Source of the DNA: QHXW01 sp035280425
GTDB taxonomy: Bacteria > Acidobacteriota > Terriglobia > Bryobacterales > Bryobacteraceae
DNA: 64,000 bases
Reading direction: 5' to 3'
NCBI GenBank assembly: GCA_035280425.1
Contig: DATEFW010000034.1
Coordinates: 124,001 to 188,000, forward strand
Each line of letters starts with the position of its first letter. Positions within the stretch are counted from its first letter, which is position 1. The notes below the pieces were generated by a model. It made no database searches. It saw only the letters and a program-made list of their open reading frames with translations, and had not been told where the DNA came from. The position numbers and the translations under genes are program-made. This document shows positions 17,601 through 25,280 of the stretch, in pieces.

Positions 17601-18011
17601 GCAGGTTCGAATCAGGCTGACCGCCCCGATCAGACTGGCAATCCGGACCTATCAACCAGCCGTGGCGTTCGCGAAGATTATTTCGGCCGTGGTTCGGAGA
17701 ACTCCGCTTTTTTCTCGATTCCGAGTGATGTGCCGGGAGGTACTGGACCTAATCACGGCCGGTTCGGCACGTTGGGCCGAAACACATTTCGCGGTCCGGC
17801 ACTTCACAATTTCGACATGTCGTTAATTAAGGAGACGCCCATTGGAAAGGAGCAACTGAAACTCCAGTTCCGCGCCGAGTTCTTCAACGTCTTCAATCTG
17901 GTTAACTTCGGATTGCCGGCCAATATAGTACTCGGGCCGGGATTTGGGCTGATCAACAGGACGGCTGCTCCGTCTCGCCAAATTCAGTTTTCGTTGAAGC
18001 TGCTCTATTGA
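14634..18011 (+). CDS. Oar-like TonB-dependent outer-membrane receptor with N-terminal carboxypeptidase-regulatory domain
   Basis: 1125 residues. A signal peptide (to about 22) precedes a CarboxypepD_reg-like beta-sandwich (about 23-110, LEGILRDATGRALSGAHVVLGD, FSGLPPGSYPVSV), then a plug domain (about 115-250, FAMDGIETTDPEMGG) and a long beta-barrel ending in SLKLLY with a terminal aromatic residue. This architecture is hugely expanded in Solibacter-type Acidobacteriota. It would import or bind a large ligand at the outer membrane with TonB energy; the ligand is unknown. It starts 14 bases after gntR and might be co-transcribed, although a link with methylamine use is not implied. Confidence 0.93.
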   Translation: MLRLFERAMVCLTAFSCLGAASLEGILRDATGRALSGAHVVLGDAQHERTAVTSADGKFAFSGLPPGSYPVSVRDASHLAAAQKHLEIQMGDRLEILLELTAGGQLQWRAAAETVDVSSTGGERLTSRRVSGLPLNKRDFSQLLLLAAGTQTDTNGAANFTQQFAVNGQRGTTAVFAMDGIETTDPEMGGATFSNFNVDAIEEIQSNSGVMPADIGHGAASFTNVVTKSGSDVVHGAIFEFVRNAALDARNFFDRRSIVNPGRLPPFERNEFGFTNGGPVIIPHVYNGRGKTFYFGQYQGFRQLLGTTQVLPVPTQEERRGLDTTAFAGDTLFVPVDPRIAAVLARYPMPNDPQGPYGARTYATSSKVTTDTDQFSVRIDHHLSDKDRLFFRFNFNNVNGPLTNPSQTAIDRTFAIEFLDRQRNAGITYTRTFSPNFVMESSLGYERSQPLFLPVNHQQPALKFADGLYEAFNAPGGTISGVWGNLYQGKLILTYATQKHTYKGGAEIRANRDTSVFGISTNGEYTFGGGTAYSPLFIPSRTGRHDIYPGDPLPDSLTGFLTATPFSYTISAAPPMFPQGDHIGWTAIRREAYNIFFEDTWRVRSRLIIGYGLRYEVNTPIREPTGRTSGPEFFLSPGGPAAPAAVREALLVNLHPTYKPDWNGWGPRLSIEWRPTDKTIWRAAGSLTTILPNLFQNNFITGGAPFVITPYVSATPGSPVPFDNAISQFQIPEFYTTGGSLLFATGRSTDVKPNTEWDVQRFQNDLAALTPGHQVRPLTVFGNALNFRNGYIASYTAGFDRDFSDIKLSASYVATIGVGLGALYYPNSYGGADPAFAPFTKFDDTGRVLGGYGPEFYLTNRGHSTFHSLQTSVQKTSPRLGLGFQANYTFSKSIDDVSSVLGGFFGSFSGTLQQSAPQNPWDTRAEKGPSTFDVTHVVALSLVEDLPFERWFAAGRFSRVLTSGWQSFGMITLTSGSPFTIYSGIQQTGAGSNQADRPDQTGNPDLSTSRGVREDYFGRGSENSAFFSIPSDVPGGTGPNHGRFGTLGRNTFRGPALHNFDMSLIKETPIGKEQLKLQFRAEFFNVFNLVNFGLPANIVLGPGFGLINRTAAPSRQIQFSLKLLY

Positions 18012-18021
18012 GATCTGCGCT

Positions 18022-18984
18022 CTACAAATATCGCAGCGTCTCTTCGACTAGCTTTTGCGTGTTCTCGAATGGGTCCCCTGGTATGTCCGCTTCCATCGAA
18101 TAATATCCCGCATAGCCGCTCTGTTTGGCGATGCCAAACAGCCGGTCGAGATCGACCGTGTACAACTTGCTGCCTGCCCCTTGATACGCCGATTTCACAT
18201 GACACATGTTGAATACGTGCCGGAACATCGCGGCTACTCCCTTGTAATTCCGCTCGGCGTCGCCGTCGGGTTGCATCGAGTTGGCGAAATCCGGCAGAGC
18301 GCGCAAATACGGGCTGTTCGCCTGCTCAATCACTGCGACCAGAAAAAACGGATCTTCGCTCACCGGGTCGTCGTTCTCCAGGTTGATCACGATGTTTTTC
18401 GAGGCCGCATACGATGCCATCTGGCCCAACGTCTCGGCCGTCAGGCTGACATCAGCCGTTTTCACTCCCGGTGCGCCATTGAGGTGCTGCCGCACACTCG
18501 GGCAACCGAGCGTCACCGCAATATCAATCCACTTCTTGCCGTAGGCCACCGCTTCCTCGCGTCTGGCCCGGTCCGGGTGATAGAAGCTGCGTCCCGCCAG
18601 TCCCAGGTCCACCAGATGTGATCCCGCCTTTTCCACCGCTTTGTGGAACTCTTCTATGTAATCCGGCTCCGACGAGCTGAAATGCGCTGCCAGCGGGTTG
18701 ATGTTATGCACACCGAAACGCGTGGCTACCATCGCCGCGAAATCCTTTAAGTCCATCCCCGATTTGCTGCGGTGGCGCTCCCGATTCCCCGGCGCATCGA
18801 TCAGCGCTCGGAATGGCCATGACGTCACTGACAGCCGGTCTCGGGGCTTTGTTGGAAACTGAATCCGCGGCTCGGAATGGAGCCGGCCCGGCCCGGCGCC
18901 GATCAGCACAGAAACAAGTGCGGTATGCAAAAAACTGCGCCGCGATGGGCCACTCGGAATGCTTCCGCCGGATATCGTTGTCAT
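18022..18984 (-). CDS. Exported sugar-phosphate isomerase/epimerase-like TIM-barrel protein
   Basis: 320 residues. The N-terminus carries a Tat-like signal (SRRSFLHTALVSVLIGAG). The rest resembles the xylose isomerase-like AP endonuclease family 2 TIM barrel: RLSVTSWPFRALI, LKDFAAMVATRFGVHNINP, NIVINLENDDP, FRHVFNMCHVKSAY and YSMEADIPGDPFENTQ. Glu and His residues in these segments match the usual metal-site positions. Its substrate is unknown; related proteins act on keto-sugars. It overlaps the upstream M20 peptidase by 4 bases, so the two form an operon. Confidence 0.85.
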   Translation of the reverse strand: MTTISGGSIPSGPSRRSFLHTALVSVLIGAGPGRLHSEPRIQFPTKPRDRLSVTSWPFRALIDAPGNRERHRSKSGMDLKDFAAMVATRFGVHNINPLAAHFSSSEPDYIEEFHKAVEKAGSHLVDLGLAGRSFYHPDRARREEAVAYGKKWIDIAVTLGCPSVRQHLNGAPGVKTADVSLTAETLGQMASYAASKNIVINLENDDPVSEDPFFLVAVIEQANSPYLRALPDFANSMQPDGDAERNYKGVAAMFRHVFNMCHVKSAYQGAGSKLYTVDLDRLFGIAKQSGYAGYYSMEADIPGDPFENTQKLVEETLRYL

Positions 18985-20342
18985 TCTTCTTTACCTAGAG
19001 TCTTGATCACACGATACATGAAATCCAGCGCCTCGTCGAAAGATTTCACCGGAATGCGCTCATCGCGGCCGTGCGCTCGTATGTCGTTCTGATCGAGAAA
19101 AACGCCGCTCACGCCGTAAGTGTTGATACCCGCATTCCTCAGCGCTCGGCCGTCGGTAGCGCCCGCCTCCATGAACTGGAGCACTGGAACCCCGCGCCAC
19201 ATCGCGGTGGTCGCGGCGGTAACGGCGGCAAGCACTCTTGGATTGAGCGGCGAAACCGGACTCACAATAGCACGTGTAATCGGCGTAACTTTAATTTCGG
19301 GATCGGCCAGCACTTCGTTAAGAGTGGCTTCGACCTGAGCCGGCGTATCGTCCGGCGACAGGCGGCAGTTCACCGTCGCCGCCGCTATTTGCGGAAGAGC
19401 ATTCTCGGCGTGCCCGCCGGAAAGCATCGTCGCTACGCAGGTTGTACGGAGTTGAGCGTTGTAGCTCGGTGACGTGGAAAGCCGGCCGCCTGCCTCGATA
19501 TCGTGTGGATTCCGAACCATGGCCCGCATGTCGGCCGCCGTCTGCCCGTGCTCAATCGAAGCCATCTGCTCGAAGTAGGATCGCGTCACCTCATTCAGAC
19601 GCACAGGAAAATCGTATTTCGCAAGACGCGCTAGTCCCTCTGCAAGTTGATAAATTGCGTTATCCTTTCTCGGGAGTGAACTGTGCCCGCCACGATTGGT
19701 CACCTCGAGCCGGAATGATTGATACGTCTTCTCCGCGGCTTCCAGAGCCATGTACTGGCGCCGGCCATTTCGAATCGCACCGCCGCCGGCATCGGAATTG
19801 ATCGAGTAACTCGCGTTGATCAACTCCCGGTGATTTTCCAGCAGCCACGTAACCCCGTTAAATCCGCCACCTTCTTCGTCAGCCGTCAAAGCCAGAATCA
19901 GATCCCGCGCCGGTCGAAAGCCTTCGCGCTTCAACCGGATGAAATTAGTAACTAAGATCGCGTCGTCGGCTTTCATGTCCTGCGCACCGCGCCCGTAAAA
20001 GTAGCCGTCCTGCTCGCGGAATTGAAAGGGATCGAAGGACCAGTCTGCTCTCCGCGCCTCGACGACATCCAGATGCCCCAAAAACAGAATGCCGTGGGCT
20101 TCACCCGACCCTCGATACCGCACGATTACATTGCCTTTACGCGGCGCCGGTGCGAGCACGTGAATGTCTCGTGCCGGAAATCCCGCCGCGCGGAAGCGGG
20201 CAGCCACTGCTTCGGCTGCGCGAGTATTATCCCCCGCTGAGTCGGTTGTGTTGATCTCGATCAGTTCCTTGAAAATATCCCGCGCCAGTTGTGGCTGCGC
20301 AATCGCCGGCCACGCCACGGCCAGCACCAGAAAAAAACGCAT
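18981..20342 (-). CDS. Exported M20/M25/M40-family metallopeptidase
   Basis: 453 residues with a short signal peptide (to about 15, WPAIAQ). The M20 metal ligands are visible: H in FLGHLDVV, D in YGRGAQDMKADD, E-E in LTADEEGGG, with a dimerisation insert (about 215-330, RGGHSSLP) and a late H in NDIRAHGRDERIPV. Such enzymes hydrolyse dipeptides or N-acyl amino acids. First gene of a two-gene operon with the TIM-barrel gene. A TACGAT box lies 6 nt before the ATG and no ribosome binding site is seen, so the mRNA is probably leaderless. Confidence 0.92.
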   Translation of the reverse strand: MRFFLVLAVAWPAIAQPQLARDIFKELIEINTTDSAGDNTRAAEAVAARFRAAGFPARDIHVLAPAPRKGNVIVRYRGSGEAHGILFLGHLDVVEARRADWSFDPFQFREQDGYFYGRGAQDMKADDAILVTNFIRLKREGFRPARDLILALTADEEGGGFNGVTWLLENHRELINASYSINSDAGGGAIRNGRRQYMALEAAEKTYQSFRLEVTNRGGHSSLPRKDNAIYQLAEGLARLAKYDFPVRLNEVTRSYFEQMASIEHGQTAADMRAMVRNPHDIEAGGRLSTSPSYNAQLRTTCVATMLSGGHAENALPQIAAATVNCRLSPDDTPAQVEATLNEVLADPEIKVTPITRAIVSPVSPLNPRVLAAVTAATTAMWRGVPVLQFMEAGATDGRALRNAGINTYGVSGVFLDQNDIRAHGRDERIPVKSFDEALDFMYRVIKTLGKEE

Positions 20343-20444
20343 GCGACCATCGTAGAGGATCGCACGCCATTTCGCTGGCTTGGAATCTGGATTTCGCGAG
20401 GCTCGGGAGAGGTGGTTTCTTCTACCGCCAAATCGTTAAAAACA

Positions 20445-20533
20445 TGGTGCCCGGGGCGGGACTTGAACCCGCACTCCCGTTTCCGGGAAAAGGATTTTAA
20501 GTCCTTTGCGTCTGCCGGTTTCGCCACCCGGGC
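20445..20533 (-). tRNA. tRNA-Leu (anticodon UAA)
   Basis: Reading the minus strand from 20533: acceptor GCCCGGG, a D-arm, anticodon stem AAGGA with loop CTTAAAA (anticodon TAA) and TCCTT, a long class II variable arm (CCCGG/CCGGG-type hairpin), the T-arm GCGGGTTCAAGTCCCGC and the 3' acceptor strand CCCGGGC, then A and an encoded CCA (20447-20445). The long variable arm and UAA anticodon make it a leucine tRNA. Confidence 0.95.
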
Positions 20534-20966
20534 CCATTGAATCTAAACGATTCGGCGAGCATACGAGCCGGGAAGGTGGTGGATTTTAGAGACATCTGCC
20601 CGGATTCATCAAGCCGAGTTCGGAAGATGCGGCTTCGAGTGTAGCACGAAGCCTTGCAGAAACTTCGACACCTTACACGCGGGCGCAAAACCTATCAGAC
20701 TTTCATGCAAAAGTCTCAAGAAAAACTGCTCGTTCGGCCACTAATAGCTGGGTGGTATCACCCACAGGCTAGTGCAAACGCATTAAAGGTGGGGCAAAGC
20801 AACCAGTATTTGAAGCGGATCTAGGTGGAACCACTTGGTCGCCAGGTCATTTCCCCTTTTTATTCAAAGAGTTGGCTACGGAGGTTATCTCGGAAACCAA
20901 CTTGCCATAGCAAGGCTCGCAACCTGTCTGAGGAGGCATGGGGCGTCCGTGGCAAGAATTCATTCA
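20534..20966 (+). other. Gene-poor 433-base region upstream of the histidine kinase
   Basis: No supportable protein gene other than a possible 10-codon leader at 20938. The left part (20534-20700) holds the tRNA-Leu promoter region on the minus strand. The right part contains several hairpins and sequence words reminiscent of a riboswitch, described separately. The open frame of the kinase runs back to 20835, but this upstream stretch has no protein family character, so I treat it as a 5' untranslated region. Confidence 0.6.
20753..20846 (+). promoter_or_regulatory. Structured leader with GEMM (cyclic di-GMP-I)-like words
   Basis: A stem TAGC/GCTA enclosing TGGGTG-GTAT-CACCCA (20753-20771) is followed by GTGCAAACG, a small hairpin (CATT/GGTG), then GGGGCAAAGC, an ACCAG...CTTGGT helix and an inner AGGTG-GAAC-CACTT hairpin. 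The paired GCAAAC and GCAAAG words, and CACAG before the first, recall the GEMM-I c-di-GMP riboswitch. Spacing between the two words is 14 nt, the CACAG is interrupted, and the 3' helix differs from the consensus. Either a divergent member or chance. Confidence 0.28.
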
Positions 20967-20970
20967 ATGA
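20938..20970 (+). CDS. Possible 10-residue leader peptide coupled to the kinase start
   Basis: An ATG preceded by GAGGAGG encodes MGRPWQEFIQ and its TGA overlaps the ATG of the kinase (ATGA at 20967). The Shine-Dalgarno is strong, although it sits very close to this ATG (1-4 nt depending on register), and it could instead serve the in-frame GTG at 20949. If translated, it would couple kinase translation to the leader. Confidence 0.3.
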   Translation: MGRPWQEFIQ

Positions 20971-22025
20971 GGAAGGGCCGGATACCCGGCCGCCGCGCCG
21001 GTTGGCCTCGTACCACGATTTTCGTAATAACGACGGCGATCTTGTGGGCGGGGCTGCTCTACGTCGGTCCGGGACGCCCATTAATTCTTGCCGGCGCGTC
21101 ACTTCTTGCAGTGGCCCTGGCTCCTCTTCCTCTGCGAATGGTCTGGAGCCGGCGTGAGGCACGGCTCCTTCGCCAGATTTCGCGGTCGTCCGAACAGGCA
21201 GAAGCGTTGAGGGTGGAGCTGGACACGGTACGCGACCGGATGATAGGGCTGCGCGAACAACTGGCGGAATCGGATTCCCGGGTTCGCCTCGCCAATCAAC
21301 TCACCATTCTGGGCCGATTTACCGCGGGATTCCTGCACGAATTCAACAATCCTTTGGCGATCCTCACGAGCCGCATTGAAGTGCTTCTCGAAGAACGCAA
21401 AGAAGACCGCGCGCTGTGCTCGGATCTGGACCAAATGCTTAAGGAAGCGCGCTACATGGCGAACATCTCCGGCACGCTATTGCCGGCGCTGCGGCGGGAG
21501 CGGGGGGTCCAGACATTCACGCCGTGCGAGCCCGCCGAGACGTTGAAGGAAATCGTGGCATCGCTCGGTGGATCGGCTGAAAAACGCGGCGTGCGCCTGC
21601 TGGTGAGCCCGCACGAAGTTCCCCCGGTGAACCTGCCGGATCACGTGCTGGCGGAATGCCTGCGTGCACTGGTTTCGAACGCCGTGGAAGCGCTCAAGGA
21701 CACTCATGAAGCCACGATTTGGCTGCGCATCGAGCCGTATCACAGTCCAGGCTCACGCGTGGTGGTCTGTGTGGAGGACAACGGTCCGGGTGTTCCTGAC
21801 GGATTGCGGGAGCATCTGTTTGAGCCGTTTGCGTCTTCCAGTGCGGGACGGGACCACCTGGGATTGGGGCTGTTTGTCGCCGCAAGCTTACTCGACAGCT
21901 ACGACGGATCTTTGCAATACGAGCCGCGGCCGGCGGGTGGAGCGCGTTTTTCGCTCGAGCTTCCGCCGGCCCGGTTCACAAAAGAGCAGCCTTACCACTG
22001 GTTCGTTCAGGAGGTGGGAACATGA
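20967..22025 (+). CDS. Sensor histidine kinase (HisKA/HATPase, NtrB-like output)
   Basis: About 352 residues from the chosen ATG. Two adjacent hydrophobic segments (about 16-34 and 38-56) form a membrane hairpin with no extracytoplasmic sensor domain, followed by a coiled coil (about 60-110), the dimerisation helix with H124 in GFLHEFNNPLA, and the ATPase domain with ALVSNAVEAL (N), VEDNGPGVPDG (G1) and HLGLGLFVAASLL (G2). It overlaps the NtrC-type regulator by 4 bases and is its likely partner. Alternative starts are GTG 20949 and ATG 20835; the latter lies inside the structured leader. It may sense membrane redox state, which is inference from the neighbours. Confidence 0.88.
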   Translation: MRKGRIPGRRAGWPRTTIFVITTAILWAGLLYVGPGRPLILAGASLLAVALAPLPLRMVWSRREARLLRQISRSSEQAEALRVELDTVRDRMIGLREQLAESDSRVRLANQLTILGRFTAGFLHEFNNPLAILTSRIEVLLEERKEDRALCSDLDQMLKEARYMANISGTLLPALRRERGVQTFTPCEPAETLKEIVASLGGSAEKRGVRLLVSPHEVPPVNLPDHVLAECLRALVSNAVEALKDTHEATIWLRIEPYHSPGSRVVVCVEDNGPGVPDGLREHLFEPFASSSAGRDHLGLGLFVAASLLDSYDGSLQYEPRPAGGARFSLELPPARFTKEQPYHWFVQEVGT

Positions 22026-23392
22026 ACCGGATTTTCGTGATCGACGATGAGCCCGCCATGGGTGAGAACGTTCAACGGATGCTTGAAAACCGCGATACCG
22101 CGGTGACGACGTTCACGAACCCCAAACAAGGCCTGGCAGAAGCGAAAACCAATCCGCCGGACCTCGTGCTGCTGGACATGAAGATGCCGGAGATGACGGG
22201 CGAAGAGGTTTTCGCGCGGCTGCACGAAGTGCATCCGGAGGTTGCTGTCATTTTCCTGACGGCGTTCGGTTCGATCGAGGGCGCGGTGGTGGCGATGCGC
22301 AATGGCGCCTTCGACTATCTGCAAAAGCCGTTCAAGCGAGCCGATCTTTTGTTAGCCGTGAAGCGTATACTGGCGCAGCGCAAGCTCGAGCAGGAAGTCA
22401 CGGAACTGCGGCAAAGGCTGGAGGACCTGGGCGAGGCGGATTTCATCGAGAGCCGGTCGCCGGCGATGCAGGAACAGATGCGATGCGCGCGGCGTGCCGC
22501 GGGGACCGACGCCACGGTGATGATTCTGGGCGAGAGCGGCACAGGCAAGGAAGTGATGGCGCGGTTCATCCACCGGGAGAGTCAGCGGGGCGGTGGCCCA
22601 TTTGTTCCGGTCGAGTGCAGCGCTCTGCCGTGCTCGCTGATCGAGAGCGAACTGTTCGGGTACGAACGGGGTGCGTTTACCGGAGCAGACCGGACCAAGA
22701 AAGGGCTGATCGAATCCTCGCATGAAGGGACGCTGTTTCTGGATGAGATCGGCGATCTCGGGGTGGAGCTGCAGACGCGGCTGTTCCGTTTTGTAGAAGA
22801 GCGGGAATTGCGGAGGGTAGGCGGGCTTCAGCCGGTAAAAGTGAATTGCCGGATTCTATGCGCCACCAACCAGGATTTAAGCGCCAAGATCAAGTCCGGA
22901 GCGTTCCGCGAGGAATTGTATTACCGGCTGGGTGTTGTCATCGTAACCCTGCCGCCTTTGCGCGAGCGCCGCGAAGACATCCCATACCTGGCGAATTTTT
23001 ATATGGAGCGGTTTTCCCGGCGATATGGCAAGAACCTGACGGCCTCGCCGGATTTTCATGAGGCTTTGCTGGCCATGCCGTGGCCAGGGAACGTGCGCGA
23101 GCTGAAGAACCTGATCGAACGGCTGACCGCGCTGCACCCGGACGGCATGCTGCGCGCTTCCGACCTGAACGTAGAAGCTCCGGCCGCTGAAATCGCGGGA
23201 AATCTGTCGCTGCTCCCATGGAGGGATGCGCGCGAGAAATACCTCAACGATTTTGAAGTTTCCTATTCCCGGACGGTCCTCAGCCGTTGCGGCGGCAATG
23301 TCAGTGCAGCCGCGCGCGAAGCCGGGGTAGACCGCAAGACTTTCTACACGCTCCTCAGAAAGGAACAGGCGGTAGTAGCAGTTGGGGAGTAG
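22022..23392 (+). CDS. NtrC-family sigma-54-dependent response regulator
   Basis: 456 residues. Receiver domain (1-120) with D8, D9, phospho-acceptor D52 and K in YLQKPF; AAA+ domain (about 145-375) with Walker A GESGTGKE, the sigma-54 contact loop GAFTGA, Walker B GTLFLDEIGDL and the arginine-finger region; C-terminal Fis-type helix-turn-helix (about 405-450, GGNVSAAAREAGVDRKTFY). It should activate sigma-54 promoters, most simply that of the cytochrome-porin operon 140 bases downstream. I searched that gap by eye for a GG-N10-GC sigma-54 signature and found none. Confidence 0.96.
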   Translation: MNRIFVIDDEPAMGENVQRMLENRDTAVTTFTNPKQGLAEAKTNPPDLVLLDMKMPEMTGEEVFARLHEVHPEVAVIFLTAFGSIEGAVVAMRNGAFDYLQKPFKRADLLLAVKRILAQRKLEQEVTELRQRLEDLGEADFIESRSPAMQEQMRCARRAAGTDATVMILGESGTGKEVMARFIHRESQRGGGPFVPVECSALPCSLIESELFGYERGAFTGADRTKKGLIESSHEGTLFLDEIGDLGVELQTRLFRFVEERELRRVGGLQPVKVNCRILCATNQDLSAKIKSGAFREELYYRLGVVIVTLPPLRERREDIPYLANFYMERFSRRYGKNLTASPDFHEALLAMPWPGNVRELKNLIERLTALHPDGMLRASDLNVEAPAAEIAGNLSLLPWRDAREKYLNDFEVSYSRTVLSRCGGNVSAAAREAGVDRKTFYTLLRKEQAVVAVGE

Positions 23393-23418
23393 ATTCCTCA
23401 TCAGCCAGCGCTTCTTGT

Positions 23419-23430
23419 GGAATGCATTCC
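23419..23430. promoter_or_regulatory. Perfect 12-base palindrome between ntrC-like gene and the cytochrome-porin
   Basis: GGAATGCATTCC is fully self-complementary and lies 26 bases after the regulator stop codon and about 100 bases before the porin start, a usual place for an activator binding site. No second copy is seen in the gap. Could be the binding site of the adjacent regulator; this is inference. Confidence 0.35.
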
Positions 23431-23532
23431 CCAACCGAAGTTCTTGAACACAATCAAATGCGAAAACCAAACAAGTTAATGACTGGCAGCCAACGTGTCA
23501 TGAGGATGGCGAACCGGTCTAAGGAGCCGATC

Positions 23533-24822
23533 ATGCCATCAAAAGAAAAGAAGCGTTGGACATCGATCTTACTGCCGTTCGTTGCGGCGCTGGCCATCTG
23601 GCTGTTGATGCCACAGCGCTCACAGGCGATCCCGGCATTTGCCCGAAAGTACAACGTCAAGTGCTATGCCTGCCACATTATTCCTCCTGCATTGAATAAG
23701 AACGGCTATATGTTCAAGCGGCTTGGTTACCGGATGCCGCCGGACGAGATGGATGGCACCAAGCCCGCTCCGAAAGTGCGGGACCTGGACGCCGATATCA
23801 AATGGACCATTACCAACTCACTGGCGCTGGTAACTACGGGCAGCTTCACGGTAGACAAGACGGGCGACCAGTCGGGGTCGAATTCGAGTTTTAACCTGGA
23901 CCAGGCGCTTTTGTTTACTGGCGGCTCGATACCGCAGACGCCGTTCAGTTATTTTGCCGAATTCAAGCTGTATGAAGACGGCGAATCGGCGATTGAGCAG
24001 GCCATTCTTACTTATACAGGCGGACGGGCCAACAGCAGCTATTTCGGCCGCGTGGGCATGCTGCACGCGCAGGAAGGCGACGGAACGCGCGCGGCTTTGT
24101 TTTTCAACCTGTTCCCGGATCCCGCGATCACCCTGACGAACACCAGCCCGATCAATTTCACGTTGGACCAGCACCCGGTGGGCATCAACGCGGGATACAC
24201 CTGGGCGTCACCTTACTTCAAGCAGATTTTCGGCATTCAGGCCAAGGTGACCAACGGGCTGAACCCGGACGGAAGCGAGATCGTCAGCGCCTCGACTAAA
24301 AACGGAAAAGACTTCTGGATGAATGCCGATTACTTATTCGGTCCGGACGGCGGAGTTACTTTCCTGAGTTACTACGGTCACAAAGATCAGATTCAGAATC
24401 AGGGGACACCGGACGAGTTTACTTATTATCCGGCGATACGGCGCAACGGAATTTTCGGCAACTACTTATTCGCGGACAAGCTGGATGTGCTGGGCGGGTA
24501 CCTGCACGCCGATGACGACTGGAAAGTAGCGGCCGCCGGTACGACGGGCAAGTATACAAGCAACGGGTTTCGCGCCGAAGCGGACTACTACATCCAGCGC
24601 GGGTTTGCGCTCATGGCGCGATACGACCGGCTGAACCAGAACCTGACGGGCGGCACACGAACGCACGGGCAGGCTTGGGGCGTAGGCGCGCAGAAGGCTC
24701 TGACGGATCTCGGCAACATCATCCTACGCGGCACGTACAACTACGAACGCGATCAGGACCCGGCCGCGGGCACGGTGACGACGGACAAGCTGTTTAAGCT
24801 CGATCTTCGGATTATGTGGTGA
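23533..24822 (+). CDS. Cyc2-like fused monoheme cytochrome c-porin, outer membrane
   Basis: 429 residues. Signal peptide (1-32, ending RSQA), then immediately IPAFARKYNVKCYACH with one heme motif (C44, C47, H48), followed by PALNKNGYMFKRLGYRMP and about 350 residues of amphipathic strands that end in a terminal tryptophan (LDLRIMW), as in outer-membrane barrels. One N-terminal heme plus a barrel of this size is the architecture of Cyc2 and related outer-membrane electron conduits. The ATG at 23533 is chosen for its AAGGAG box and the clean signal peptide; the longer frame overlaps the regulator gene. It might pass electrons across the outer membrane; a Cyc2 function (Fe(II) oxidation) is not proved by architecture. 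Confidence 0.75.
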   Translation: MPSKEKKRWTSILLPFVAALAIWLLMPQRSQAIPAFARKYNVKCYACHIIPPALNKNGYMFKRLGYRMPPDEMDGTKPAPKVRDLDADIKWTITNSLALVTTGSFTVDKTGDQSGSNSSFNLDQALLFTGGSIPQTPFSYFAEFKLYEDGESAIEQAILTYTGGRANSSYFGRVGMLHAQEGDGTRAALFFNLFPDPAITLTNTSPINFTLDQHPVGINAGYTWASPYFKQIFGIQAKVTNGLNPDGSEIVSASTKNGKDFWMNADYLFGPDGGVTFLSYYGHKDQIQNQGTPDEFTYYPAIRRNGIFGNYLFADKLDVLGGYLHADDDWKVAAAGTTGKYTSNGFRAEADYYIQRGFALMARYDRLNQNLTGGTRTHGQAWGVGAQKALTDLGNIILRGTYNYERDQDPAAGTVTTDKLFKLDLRIMW

Positions 24823-24833
24823 GGAGAAAAACA

Positions 24834-25244
24834 ATGAAGAATTTTTCGCTGATAGCAATTCTTACCGTGGCAGGCGCCTGCGGCCTGGCGCAAGGGCAAA
24901 CGAACACCAGCGGCGTGAACCTGCCGCAGGACAAGGGGCCGGACAAGATCGATGTTTCATCTTATCCACCGGAGCTGCAGAAGAGTTACAAGACGTTCTC
25001 GACGAAGTGCTCGAAATGCCACACGATTGCGCGGCCGATAAATACGACCATGGCGCGGCCGGAGTGGGAGCGCTACGTAAAGCGCATGATGCACAAGCCG
25101 AATTCAGGCATCAGCGACAAAGACGGCAAAGCGATCTTTGACTTCATTATTTACGACGAGACGGAGCGAAAGGCGAAGAATCCAAAAGCCTTTTTCCGGG
25201 CTCTGACCGATGAAGAGATTGCCGCGCTCAAAGCCAAGCAATAG
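24834..25244 (+). CDS. Periplasmic monoheme cytochrome c
   Basis: 136 residues with a signal peptide (about 1-22) and one heme motif CSKCH (C59, C62, H63). A Met-rich segment (RMMHKPNSGIS, about 90-100) may supply the sixth heme ligand. The ATG at 24834 has GAGGAG 7 bases upstream; a start 18 bases earlier lacks this. It lies 11 bases after the cytochrome-porin gene, so the likely role is a soluble shuttle between the outer-membrane conduit and the cytochrome bc complex encoded downstream. Confidence 0.85.
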   Translation: MKNFSLIAILTVAGACGLAQGQTNTSGVNLPQDKGPDKIDVSSYPPELQKSYKTFSTKCSKCHTIARPINTTMARPEWERYVKRMMHKPNSGISDKDGKAIFDFIIYDETERKAKNPKAFFRALTDEEIAALKAKQ

Positions 25245-25280
25245 CCGCGCGGCTGCAAGTGCGGGACGAGAGGGATTGCG

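Noticed and set aside
20835..20966. Longer start for the histidine kinase at 20835
   Set aside because: The added residues do not look like protein, overlap the structured leader, and ATG 20967 fits the membrane hairpin start.
23393..23532. Sigma-54 promoter upstream of the cytochrome-porin
   Set aside because: I checked each GG for GC at 10-base distance in this gap and found none.
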